From Streptomyces sp. NBC_00820 (GTDB lineage Bacteria > Actinomycetota > Actinomycetes > Streptomycetales > Streptomycetaceae), in assembly GCF_036347055.1 (NCBI RefSeq), contig NZ_CP108882.1, forward strand, positions 7,614,001-7,678,000: a DNA stretch of 64,000 nt, given 5' to 3'. The translations under genes and the position numbers were made by a program. Positions 25,026 through 32,788 of the stretch are shown piece after piece. The first letter of the stretch is position 1. Each line of letters begins with the position of its first letter. The notes under the pieces are model-generated. The model was not told the DNA's origin. It did no database searches and saw nothing but the letters and a program-made list of their open reading frames with translations.

Positions 25026-25621
25026 GGGACGAGGGTCCTCTCCAGAAGGGTGCGCAGCTCGCCGAGGAAGGCGCCGGCGTCGAGTTCGGGGTCGTCCTCG
25101 TCGGTCATCGTGCGGAGCGACAGGGCGAAGGACTGCACGATCAACAGCACACCGCGGGCCTGCCGTTCGGTGTGGGTGACGCGCACCGAGCCGTCCGCGT
25201 GGCCCTCGCGCAGCGCGTCGCCCAGGAGGGCGAGCAGCGCCTCCTGGCTCGCTCCGCGCCGGTCGAGGACGTAGGGCAGGAGCAGTTCGGGGTCGACGTC
25301 GACGATCTTGCGGAAGAGGGGATGCGCACGGAACGCCGCCACGCCCGCGACCAGCCCGTCCACCATCCGCGTGCGCGCGTCCGCGCCGTCCGCCCCGGCC
25401 GGCATCGCCCCGGCGGCGACGGCCAGCCACTCACGGGTCATCAGATCACCCACCAGGGCCCGCAGATCGGGCCAGCGCCGGTACAGCGTCATACGGGAGA
25501 CGCCGGCGCGGCGGGCCACGTCGGCGAGGGTGGTACGGCGCACGCCGACGGCCAGGACGCAGTCGCGCACCGCGTCGAGCACGGTGTCGGCGTCCGAACG
25601 GTTGTGACGAATAGACGTCAT
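25022..25621 (-). CDS. TetR-family regulator of the glpD/AGPS locus
   Basis: 199 residues. The HTH reads TTLADVARRAGVSRMTLYRRW (about residues 32-52) and the C-terminal domain is all-helical, with an acidic end (TDEDDPELDAG). The start codon at 25621 is preceded directly by TACACT and GTTACAC with no ribosome site, so the mRNA is probably leaderless. A direct repeat of GTGTAAC overlaps the promoter, consistent with autorepression. It overlaps glpD and is divergent from the AGPS-like gene, so it probably controls both. A fatty acyl or glycerolipid ligand is plausible but not shown. Confidence 0.87.
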   Translation of the reverse strand: MTSIRHNRSDADTVLDAVRDCVLAVGVRRTTLADVARRAGVSRMTLYRRWPDLRALVGDLMTREWLAVAAGAMPAGADGADARTRMVDGLVAGVAAFRAHPLFRKIVDVDPELLLPYVLDRRGASQEALLALLGDALREGHADGSVRVTHTERQARGVLLIVQSFALSLRTMTDEDDPELDAGAFLGELRTLLERTLVP

Positions 25622-25636
25622 GTGTAACAGTGTAAC
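25622..25636. promoter_or_regulatory. Direct repeat operator over the leaderless TetR promoter
   Basis: GTGTAAC occurs at 25622-25628 and 25630-25636, one base apart. On the minus strand the same bases contain TACACT, a -10 hexamer that ends seven bases before the ATG at 25621. The repressor site and the promoter therefore coincide. Confidence 0.6.
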
Positions 25637-25752
25637 GCCCGGGGGCCGGGCGGACCATGGCGCACCGCGAACCGGCCTGTCACGCACCGGACTTGTCGCG
25701 AACCGACCCGATCACGTACCGAGCGAACCGACCTTGTGAGGACGACCGTTCA

Positions 25753-27345
25753 ATGGACATGCTGTGGAACGGCTGGGGCGACCCGGCCAAGGCGGCCCCG
25801 CTGCCCGATCCGGTGACGGGCCTGCTGCGCGACATGCTCGGCGTCAAGCCGCCCCGCGCCGGCGAGGCGACGTCCCCGGCCGGCCTCCCGGTACCCGAGG
25901 TCACGGCCGGCCCGGCGACGCTGCGCGCCCTCGCCGACGCCGTCGGAGGCGAGGAGCACGTCCGCACCGACGCGGAGAGCCGGATCCGGCACACCCGCGG
26001 CAAGTCCACGCCCGACCTGCTGCGCATGCGCGCGGGCGACGTCACCGACGCACCGCAGGCCGTCGTCCTGCCCGCCACCCACGACGAGGTGCTCGCCGTG
26101 CTGCGGGCCTGCTCCACGCACCGGCTCGCGGTCGTCCCCTTCGGCGGCGGGACCAGCGTCGTGGGCGGACTCGCCCCGCAGCGGCGCGACTTCGTCGCCC
26201 TCGACCTACGGCGCATGAACGGCCTGCTCGAACTGGACCCGGTCTCCCGAACCGCCGTACTCCAGCCGGGCCTTCGCGCCCCGGAGGCCGAAGCCCTGCT
26301 CGCCGCACACGGGTTCACCCTCGGACACTTCCCGCAGTCCTTCGAATGGGCCACCATCGGCGGATTCGCGGCCGCCCGCTCCAGCGGTCAGGCCTCCGCC
26401 GGATACGGCCGCTTCGACGACATGGTCCTCGGCCTCACCCTCGCCACGCCCCGGGGGACCGTCGAGGCGGGCCGCGCCCCCCGCTCGGCCGCCGGACCCG
26501 ACCTGCGCCAGCTGGTCCTCGGCTCCGAGGGCGCCTTCGGCGTCATCACCTCCGTCACCGTACGGATCCGCCCGGTGCCGGAGCAACGCCACTACGAGGG
26601 CTGGCGGTTCGCCTCCTTCGAGGAGGGGACCGCCGCGCTGCGCCGGCTCGCCCAGGACGGCCCCCGGCCCACGGTCCTGCGGCTGTCCGACGAGACCGAG
26701 ACACTCATCGGCCTGGCCCAGCCCGACGCGATCGGCGCCGGACCCGCGGGCGGCGCCGGCTGCCTGGCGATCACCGGCTACGAGGGCACCGCCGAGGACG
26801 TCGCCCACCGCCGCGAGCGCGCCGCCGCCGTACTGGAGGCATGCGGCGGCACCCTCGCCGGGACCGAGCCGGGCGAGCGCTGGGCCCACGGCCGCTACTC
26901 CGCGCCCTACCTGCGCGACGCCCTGCTCGACACCGGCGCCTTCGCCGAGACCCTGGAGACCGCCGCCTTCTGGTCCCGTCTCCCCGGGCTGTACGCCGCC
27001 GTACGCACCGCGCTCACCGACACCCTCACCCGCTCCGGCACCCCGCCCCTGGTGATGTGTCACATCTCGCACGTGTACGAGAACGGCGCCTCCCTGTACT
27101 TCACCGTCGTCAGCGCCCAGGGCGACGACCCGGTCGCCCACTGGACGCCGGCCAAGCACGCGGCCAACGAGGCCGTCCTGGCCGCCGGCGGCACCATCTC
27201 CCACCACCACGGCGTGGGCACCGACCACCGGGACTGGTACGTCCGCGAAGCGGGAACGCTCGCCGTCGAGGCGTTGCGCGCGGTCAAGTACGGCCTCGAC
27301 CCCGAGGGGTTGCTCAACCCCGGCGTCCTGTTGCCTACTGACTGA
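25753..27345 (+). CDS. FAD-linked oxidase, alkyl-DHAP synthase-like
   Basis: A 530-residue VAO-family flavoprotein. The FAD-binding half contains VPFGGGTSVVGGL, ATIGGFAAARSSGQASAGYG and VLGSEGAFGVIT; the C-terminal half has HISHVYENGASLYFTV and ISHHHGVGTDH with the conserved histidines, and the LNPGVLL end. This pattern is closest to alkyldihydroxyacetonephosphate synthases, which make the ether bond of ether lipids, though D-lactate or hydroxyglutarate dehydrogenase relatives share much of it. It is flanked by glpD (which makes DHAP) and a diacylglycerol kinase, which favours a glycerolipid role. ATG chosen at 25753; upstream codons show no family similarity. Confidence 0.8.
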   Translation: MDMLWNGWGDPAKAAPLPDPVTGLLRDMLGVKPPRAGEATSPAGLPVPEVTAGPATLRALADAVGGEEHVRTDAESRIRHTRGKSTPDLLRMRAGDVTDAPQAVVLPATHDEVLAVLRACSTHRLAVVPFGGGTSVVGGLAPQRRDFVALDLRRMNGLLELDPVSRTAVLQPGLRAPEAEALLAAHGFTLGHFPQSFEWATIGGFAAARSSGQASAGYGRFDDMVLGLTLATPRGTVEAGRAPRSAAGPDLRQLVLGSEGAFGVITSVTVRIRPVPEQRHYEGWRFASFEEGTAALRRLAQDGPRPTVLRLSDETETLIGLAQPDAIGAGPAGGAGCLAITGYEGTAEDVAHRRERAAAVLEACGGTLAGTEPGERWAHGRYSAPYLRDALLDTGAFAETLETAAFWSRLPGLYAAVRTALTDTLTRSGTPPLVMCHISHVYENGASLYFTVVSAQGDDPVAHWTPAKHAANEAVLAAGGTISHHHGVGTDHRDWYVREAGTLAVEALRAVKYGLDPEGLLNPGVLLPTD

Positions 27346-27414
27346 CCGGGTCCCACCCGGTCCGCCCGACGCCCCTTTCCGCCCGTCCCACCGCACCGCT
27401 CCGGAGGCACACCG

Positions 27415-28296
27415 ATGCGACAGTTCACCGCCGTCGTCAACCCGACCGCGGGCGGGTCCACCGGGGCGGCGAGCCTGCTCCAGGTGGCCCGGCTGCTCCG
27501 CGAGGCCGGGGCCACCCTGGAGACCGAGTACAGCCACAGCCTCGCCCACGCGCAGGAACTCGCCCGCCGCGCCGGAGCGAGCGGCCGGGTGGTGCTGGCG
27601 GTCGGCGGCGACGGCATGGCCGGGGGCATCGGCGGCGCGCTCAGCGGCACCGACGCCGTCCTCGGCCTGATACCCGCCGGGCGCGGCAACGACTTCGCCC
27701 GCGCCCTGGGCCTCCCCGACGACCCCGCGTCCCTGGCCCGCGTCCTGCTGGACGGCGAACCCAGACGCGTCGACACCATCGAGGTGGAATCGGCCGTCCA
27801 CCGGCGCACGGTGGTCCTCGGCAGCGTCTACGCCGGCGTCGACGCGCTCGCCAACCGGTATGCCAACGACGCCCGGCTGCTGCGCGGCGCCGCCTCCTAC
27901 TACGCGGGCGGACTGCGCGCGGTCACCACCTGGCGCCCCGCGGACTACCGCATCACCCTCGACGGCGTGGACCACACCCACCGCGGCTACACCGTCGTCG
28001 CCGCCAACTCCCCCTACTACGGCTCCGGCCGCATCATCGCCCCCGGCGCCGAGGTCGACGACGGTCTGCTCGACATCGTCCTCATCCGCGAGGCCCCGCG
28101 CCGGCTCTTCTTCACCCTCATGAACGAACTCAAGACGGGCGCCCACGTGCACCGCCCCGAGGTACGGGTCCTCAAGGGCCGGGAACTGCGCATCGAGTCC
28201 TCCCGCCCCGTCCCCTACGGCGCCGACGGCGAGGTGGAGGCCACCTTGCCGGTCACCGTCCGGGTACGCCCCCGCGACCTCGCCGTCCTCTGCTGA
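27415..28296 (+). CDS. Diacylglycerol kinase-like lipid kinase
   Basis: A 293-residue soluble DAGK_cat enzyme (DgkB/YegS type) that phosphorylates diacylglycerol or a related lipid. N-terminal VVNPTAGGS, the catalytic VGGDGMAGGI, IPAGRGNDFARALGLP, and later DDGLLDIVLI and PYGADGE are all in place. CGGAGG precedes the ATG. It lies 69 bp after the AGPS-like oxidase in the same direction, probably as a two-gene operon under the TetR at 25022. Confidence 0.88.
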   Translation: MRQFTAVVNPTAGGSTGAASLLQVARLLREAGATLETEYSHSLAHAQELARRAGASGRVVLAVGGDGMAGGIGGALSGTDAVLGLIPAGRGNDFARALGLPDDPASLARVLLDGEPRRVDTIEVESAVHRRTVVLGSVYAGVDALANRYANDARLLRGAASYYAGGLRAVTTWRPADYRITLDGVDHTHRGYTVVAANSPYYGSGRIIAPGAEVDDGLLDIVLIREAPRRLFFTLMNELKTGAHVHRPEVRVLKGRELRIESSRPVPYGADGEVEATLPVTVRVRPRDLAVLC

Positions 28297-28315
28297 CGGG
28301 CGCCCGCCGTGAGGA

Positions 28316-28594
28316 TCAGCCGGACTTGGCGAGCAGATGCGGCGCGTGGGCCGCGACCGCCTCCAGCAGCTGCTTCTTCGAGGGGTTGACCATCGCCCGC
28401 CCGGCCACGGTCACCGTCGGCACGGTCTCGTTCCCGTCCGCGACCGACCGCACGAACGCGGCCGCCGCGGGGTCCCGCCAGATGTTCACCTCGGTGTGAC
28501 GCAGTCGCGTGAAACGCAGCTTCAGCCGCAGCCTCATACAGAACGGACACAACGGCCGCCAGTACACGACCACACCGTCACGATCCTGGTCCAT
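28316..28594 (-). CDS. Glutaredoxin/mycoredoxin-like protein
   Basis: A 92-residue thioredoxin-fold protein with WRPLCPFCMRLRLKL, i.e. a CPFC redox site at about residues 16-19, the cis-proline TVPT and GRAMVNPS. Actinobacteria use mycothiol, and small CPxC glutaredoxin-like proteins of this kind serve as mycoredoxins that reduce mixed disulfides. ATG at 28594 with GAGGGGG. It is convergent with the lipid kinase gene. Confidence 0.82.
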   Translation of the reverse strand: MDQDRDGVVVYWRPLCPFCMRLRLKLRFTRLRHTEVNIWRDPAAAAFVRSVADGNETVPTVTVAGRAMVNPSKKQLLEAVAAHAPHLLAKSG

Positions 28595-28674
28595 CGCTCG
28601 CCCCCTCGATTGCGTGGCCCCGGGTGCAGGGTAACCCCGTCGACATGAGCGAACGGATGGCACAGGGTTTCCCC

Positions 28675-29610
28675 ATGGCTGATCTCTCCCCGCTCCGGCT
28701 GCCGGCCGGCTACCGGAGCCGGGCGGCGACCACCGCCGACGCCCCAGCGATCCACCGCCTGGTCAGCGCGTGCGAGCGCGAGCTGCACGGCCGGGCCGTG
28801 ACCGGGGCCGACGCGATCGCCGCCGACCTCGCGTCGCCCGGCGTGGACCCGGCGTCCGACACGGTGCTCGTCGACGGCCCCCGCGGGGAGCCGGCGGCCT
28901 GGGGCCGGCTGGAGCGGGGACGCCGGTTCAGGGCCGACGTCCATCCCGGTCACCGAGGGCGCGGTCTCGGCACCGCGCTGCTCGCCTGGGCCGAGACGCG
29001 GGCCCGGCAGGCGGGCAGCGACCGCATCGCCCAGACGGTCCCGGACGACGACCGGGCGGCGGTCGCGCTCCTCCGGGCCGGCGGCTACCTCCCGTTCGTC
29101 ACCGAGTGGCTCCTGGAGATCGAGCTGCCCACCGAACCGCCGGCGCTTCGGCCGCCGGCCGGGATCACGGTGCGGCCCTTCCGCCCCGGCGACGAACAGG
29201 CGGCCTACCGGCTCACCGAGGACGCGTTCGGCGCATGGCAGCGGCGCCGGCTGTCCTACGAGGAGTGGGCCGGGCACTGCGTCGCCCGCGAGACGTTCGA
29301 CCCGGCGGCGTCACCGGTCGCCTTCGCCGGCGACCAGATGGTCGGCGTGGTGCTGTCGCTGGACCTGCCGGGCCTGGACGAGGGCTACGTCGAGCGGGTC
29401 GCCGTACGGCACGACCACCGCGACCGGGGCATCGCCCGCGTGCTGCTGCGAGAGGCGTTCCGCGCCTGCCACCGCCGCGGGAAGCGGACCTGCACCCTCT
29501 GGACGCACTCGGAGACCGGCGCCCTGCCGCTGTACCAGCGGCTGGGCATGACCGTCCGGCGCAGTTCCACGGTCTATGGCAGGGCTCTCACCGTCGTCCG
29601 GCCGGCCTGA
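28675..29610 (+). CDS. Tandem GNAT acetyltransferase
   Basis: About 311 residues with two GNAT folds in a row. The first has VHPGHRGRGLGTALL (acetyl-CoA loop), the second VRHDHRDRGIARVLL with a late YQRLGM. Double-GNAT proteins include mycothiol synthase MshD, but the residues specific to MshD are not evident and Streptomyces have several such proteins. ATG codons at 28624, 28645, 28657 and 28675 are in frame; 28675 has the best spaced AGGG and leaves the first domain whole. Confidence 0.78.
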   Translation: MADLSPLRLPAGYRSRAATTADAPAIHRLVSACERELHGRAVTGADAIAADLASPGVDPASDTVLVDGPRGEPAAWGRLERGRRFRADVHPGHRGRGLGTALLAWAETRARQAGSDRIAQTVPDDDRAAVALLRAGGYLPFVTEWLLEIELPTEPPALRPPAGITVRPFRPGDEQAAYRLTEDAFGAWQRRRLSYEEWAGHCVARETFDPAASPVAFAGDQMVGVVLSLDLPGLDEGYVERVAVRHDHRDRGIARVLLREAFRACHRRGKRTCTLWTHSETGALPLYQRLGMTVRRSSTVYGRALTVVRPA

Positions 29611-29761
29611 GGACCGTACCCGGCCCGGACGTGGACGCGTGTTCGGCCCGGACGTGGACGCACACCGCGGACGCGCATCCGGCCCGAGCGGGGGCGCACA
29701 TCCGGCCCTGACGTGCGTGTACGCACGACCCGGGCCGGCGGTGAGGGAGGCGTGTTCGGGC

Positions 29762-30187
29762 TCAGAAGGCGACCAGCTCCGCCCAGCGGGTGACGCCTCC
29801 CAGGTGGACGCGTAGGCCGTGGCGGGTCGCCAGGGCGTGGACGATCTCCTCGCCGCGGCCGTGTTCGTCGGGGTCGATCCCGGGCGGTGAGAAACCGTCC
29901 GGGAGAGCCGGGCCCGCGTCACCGACCTCCACGCGCAGGGTCCCGAGACCGGCCTCGCAGAGCCAGGACAGGCGCAGTACGGCCGGTGGCAGGGCGTGGA
30001 CGATCGCGTTGGTGACGAGCTCCGACACCACGAGGAGAGCGTCCTCGACGATGTCCGGGCTCACCTTCCAGTCGGCCATGACCTTGCGCGCCTGCCGGCG
30101 GGCGACCGACACGGACCCGGCGACGGGGGGCATCGGACACACATGTTCGCGTGCCTCCCCGACCAGCGTGCTGAGCTGTACCGCCAT
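29762..30187 (-). CDS. RsbW-like anti-sigma/HATPase protein
   Basis: A 141-residue protein made of one HATPase_c_2 domain. The N box is SELVTNAIVHA and the G box DEHGRGEEIVHAL; the N-terminal part (VSVARRQARKVM) resembles the partner-binding helix of RsbW/SpoIIAB anti-sigma kinases. Streptomyces code for dozens of such orphan proteins that phosphorylate anti-anti-sigma factors or bind sigma factors. GGAG precedes the ATG. No sigma factor or antagonist lies beside it; it is divergent from the GylR-like gene. The partner is unknown. Confidence 0.83.
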   Translation of the reverse strand: MAVQLSTLVGEAREHVCPMPPVAGSVSVARRQARKVMADWKVSPDIVEDALLVVSELVTNAIVHALPPAVLRLSWLCEAGLGTLRVEVGDAGPALPDGFSPPGIDPDEHGRGEEIVHALATRHGLRVHLGGVTRWAELVAF

Positions 30188-30370
30188 CTTGTCTCCAACG
30201 GGGTGAGCGGCGCGGGACGAGCGCCGGGCCTGGGACTTCTGCCAGGCTCTGCAGCACGTTAGGAAGCCGGACCAGGCCGGTCAATGAACATGGGTCGGCA
30301 TTACCGAACGCCGATGGCCACTCCCGTGCGCCGGTGCCCGTACGCACACCAAGCGAACCGCTCGCGGCGG

Positions 30371-30376
30371 TAATAG
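30371..30376 (+). promoter_or_regulatory. -10 element (TAATAG), leaderless GylR-like gene
   Basis: TAATAG ends nine bases before the ATG at 30386, with no ribosome site between. The transcript would begin at the start codon. Confidence 0.5.
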
Positions 30377-30385
30377 GCTCACCTC

Positions 30386-31159
30386 ATGCCCGGCCCAGTC
30401 CAGTCGATCGAACGGGCGGCGGCGATTCTGCGCCTGCTGGCAGGTGGGCCGCGCCGACTCGGGCTCGGGGAGGTGGCGGCCTCGCTCGGGCTGGCCAAGG
30501 GCACCGCCCACGGCATTCTGCGCACGCTCCAGCACGTGGACTTCGTGGAGCAGGACGCGGCGACGGGGAAGTACCAGCTCGGGGCCGCCCTCCTGCACCT
30601 CGGCACCAGCTACCTCGACGTCAACGAGCTGCGCTCGCGCTCCCTGAACTGGGCGGACGCCCTGGCCGCCCGCAGCGGGGAGGCCGTGCGGCTGGGCACA
30701 CCCCTGGAAGGGAAGGTCCTGGTCATCCACCATGTGTTCCGTCCCGACGACACCCTGCAGACCCTCGACGTGGGCTCACTGCTGCCCCTGCACGCCTCCT
30801 CCCTCGGCAAGGTCCTGCTGGCCTACGGGACCGCCACCCTGGAACCGGGCCCGGAGCCGGAAGCGGGGCTGGAGGCTTACACCCGGCACACCCTGGTCAC
30901 CCCGCAGCGGCTCGGCCAGGCGCTCGCCGAGGTCCGCGAGCAGGGGTGGGCTGCCGAGATCCAGGAGATGAGCATGGGCGAGGCCGGGCTGGCCGCGCCC
31001 ATTCGGGGACACGGCGGCCTGGTCGTCGGCGCCCTCGGGGTGTCCGGCCCGGTCGAGAGGATCTGTGACGGCCAGGGGCGGCCCTGGCCGGCCCTGATCA
31101 CCCTGCTGCGGGAGGGAGCGCGGGCGATCTCCAGAGACCTGGGCGCCGCACGCTGGTAG
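30386..31159 (+). CDS. IclR-family regulator, GylR-like
   Basis: A 257-residue IclR protein closely resembling GylR, the glycerol operon repressor of S. coelicolor: the winged HTH includes RLGLGEVAASLGLAKGTAHGILRTL, followed by the effector domain with HHVFRPDD, LHASSLGKVLLAYG and the end AISRDLGA. It is 44 bp upstream of glpK in the same direction. By analogy it represses glpK and itself, with glycerol-3-phosphate as inducer. The effector domain has Arg/Ala changes relative to GylR, so this is probably a paralogue rather than the main gylR. It is probably leaderless. Confidence 0.9.
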   Translation: MPGPVQSIERAAAILRLLAGGPRRLGLGEVAASLGLAKGTAHGILRTLQHVDFVEQDAATGKYQLGAALLHLGTSYLDVNELRSRSLNWADALAARSGEAVRLGTPLEGKVLVIHHVFRPDDTLQTLDVGSLLPLHASSLGKVLLAYGTATLEPGPEPEAGLEAYTRHTLVTPQRLGQALAEVREQGWAAEIQEMSMGEAGLAAPIRGHGGLVVGALGVSGPVERICDGQGRPWPALITLLREGARAISRDLGAARW

Positions 31160-31203
31160 GCCCGTCCGCTCCCTGAGCAAGCCATCGGAAGGCGAACCCG
31201 ATC

Positions 31204-32730
31204 ATGGTTGAACGGTATGTGATGTCCATCGACCAGGGCACCAACTCCACTCGATGCATCCTGTTCGACCACCAGGGCCGGCTGGTGTCGGTCGCCCAGA
31301 AGGAGCACCGCCAGTACTTCCCCAAGCCCGGCTGGGTCGAGCACGACGCCGTCGAGATCTGGCAGAACCTGCGGCGCGTCGTCCCCGAGGCCCTGTCCGC
31401 CGCCGGGGTCGAGGCCGACCAGATCGCCGCCGTCGGACTGGCCAACCAGCGCGAGACGACGGTCGTGTGGGACCGGCGCACGGGCGCCCCACTGGGCCGC
31501 GCGATCGTCTGGCAGGACACCCGCACCGCCCCGCTCGTCGAGGAGCTGAGGCAGCGGCCCGGTGAGGACTTCTTCCTCGACCGGTGCGGCCTGCCCCCCT
31601 CCACCTACTTCTCCGCACTGCGTCTGCGCTGGCTCTTCGACAACGTCAAGGGTCTGGAACAGCGCGCGAAGGACGGCGAGGTGCTGTGCGGCACCATGGA
31701 GAGCTGGCTGATCTGGAACCTCACCGGCGGCGCCGACGGCGGCCTGCACATCACCGACCCCACCAACGCCAGCCGCACCATGCTGATGAACATCCGCACG
31801 CTCACCTGGGACGAAGAGCTGCTGGAGCTCTTCGGGGTGCCCCGGCCGATGCTGCCCGAGATCAGATCCTCCGTCCAGATCTACGGCGAGGCCGTCACCC
31901 TCGTCCCCGGCGTCCGCATCGGCGCCGCGCTCGGCGACCAGCAGGCGGCCCTCTTCGGCCAGACCTGCTTCTCCCCGGGCGAGGCGAAATGCACCTACGG
32001 GACGGGCAGCTTCCTGCTGCTCAACACCGGCAACGACCTCGTACGCTCCCGGCACGGACTCCTCTCCACCGTCGCCTACCAGATCGGCGACCAGCGGCCC
32101 GTCTACGCCCTGGAGGGGTCCATCGCCGTCACCGGCTCACTGGTCCAGTGGTTCCGCGACCGACTCGGGCTGATCAGCAGCGCGCCGGAGATCGAGACCC
32201 TCGCCCGGACGGTCGAGGACAACGGCGGCTGCTACATCGTGCCCGCCTTCTCCGGCCTGTTCGCCCCCCGCTGGCGCAGCGACGCGCGCGGCGTCATCGT
32301 CGGCCTCACCTCGTACATCACCAAGGGACACCTGGCCCGTGCGGTCCTGGAGGCCACCGGATGGCAGACCCGGGAGGTCGTCGACGCCATGAACGCCGAC
32401 TCCGCGGTGGCGCTCAGGGAGCTGAAGGTGGACGGCGGCATGACCTCCGACAACCTGCTCATGCAGTTCGTGGCCGACGTCCTCGACGTGCCCGTGGTAC
32501 GGCCCCTGGTCGCGGAGACGGTCTCCCTCGGCGCCGCCTACGCCGCCGGACTCGCCGCCGGCTACTGGCCCGACCTGGAGGTGCTGCGCCGCAACTGGCA
32601 CCGGGCCGCGCAATGGCTGCCCGACATGGACCCCGCCCACCGGGAGGCGGAGTACGACAACTGGCAGGAGGCCGTGGAACGGGCACTGGGGTGGGTCAAG
32701 CCGCCGAAACCGGAAGCCGGCCCTGCCTGA
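31204..32730 (+). CDS. glpK: Glycerol kinase
   Basis: A 508-residue FGGY kinase that converts glycerol to glycerol-3-phosphate with ATP. Start SIDQGTNSTRCILFD, then the substrate loop (NQRETTVVWD, AIVWQDTR), GDQQAALFGQ, YGTGSFLLLNTG and the C-terminal KVDGGMTSDNLLMQF. Full length for the family. The usual glpF facilitator between regulator and kinase is absent. A strong GC-rich hairpin terminator follows directly. Together with GlpD at 23421 it feeds DHAP into glycolysis or lipid synthesis. Confidence 0.95.
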   Translation: MVERYVMSIDQGTNSTRCILFDHQGRLVSVAQKEHRQYFPKPGWVEHDAVEIWQNLRRVVPEALSAAGVEADQIAAVGLANQRETTVVWDRRTGAPLGRAIVWQDTRTAPLVEELRQRPGEDFFLDRCGLPPSTYFSALRLRWLFDNVKGLEQRAKDGEVLCGTMESWLIWNLTGGADGGLHITDPTNASRTMLMNIRTLTWDEELLELFGVPRPMLPEIRSSVQIYGEAVTLVPGVRIGAALGDQQAALFGQTCFSPGEAKCTYGTGSFLLLNTGNDLVRSRHGLLSTVAYQIGDQRPVYALEGSIAVTGSLVQWFRDRLGLISSAPEIETLARTVEDNGGCYIVPAFSGLFAPRWRSDARGVIVGLTSYITKGHLARAVLEATGWQTREVVDAMNADSAVALRELKVDGGMTSDNLLMQFVADVLDVPVVRPLVAETVSLGAAYAAGLAAGYWPDLEVLRRNWHRAAQWLPDMDPAHREAEYDNWQEAVERALGWVKPPKPEAGPA

Positions 32731-32780
32731 CCGGCCGGCCCCCGCCCCCTTCCGTGAGGGAGGGAGCGGGGGCCGGCCGG
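32731..32780. terminator. Terminator between glpK and the GH5 gene
   Basis: A perfect 15-bp stem (32731-32745 with 32766-32780; one arm reads CCGGCCGGCCCCCGC), with further imperfect pairing inside. It starts right after the glpK stop codon, between convergent genes. Confidence 0.8.
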
Positions 32781-32788
32781 CGCCGTGC

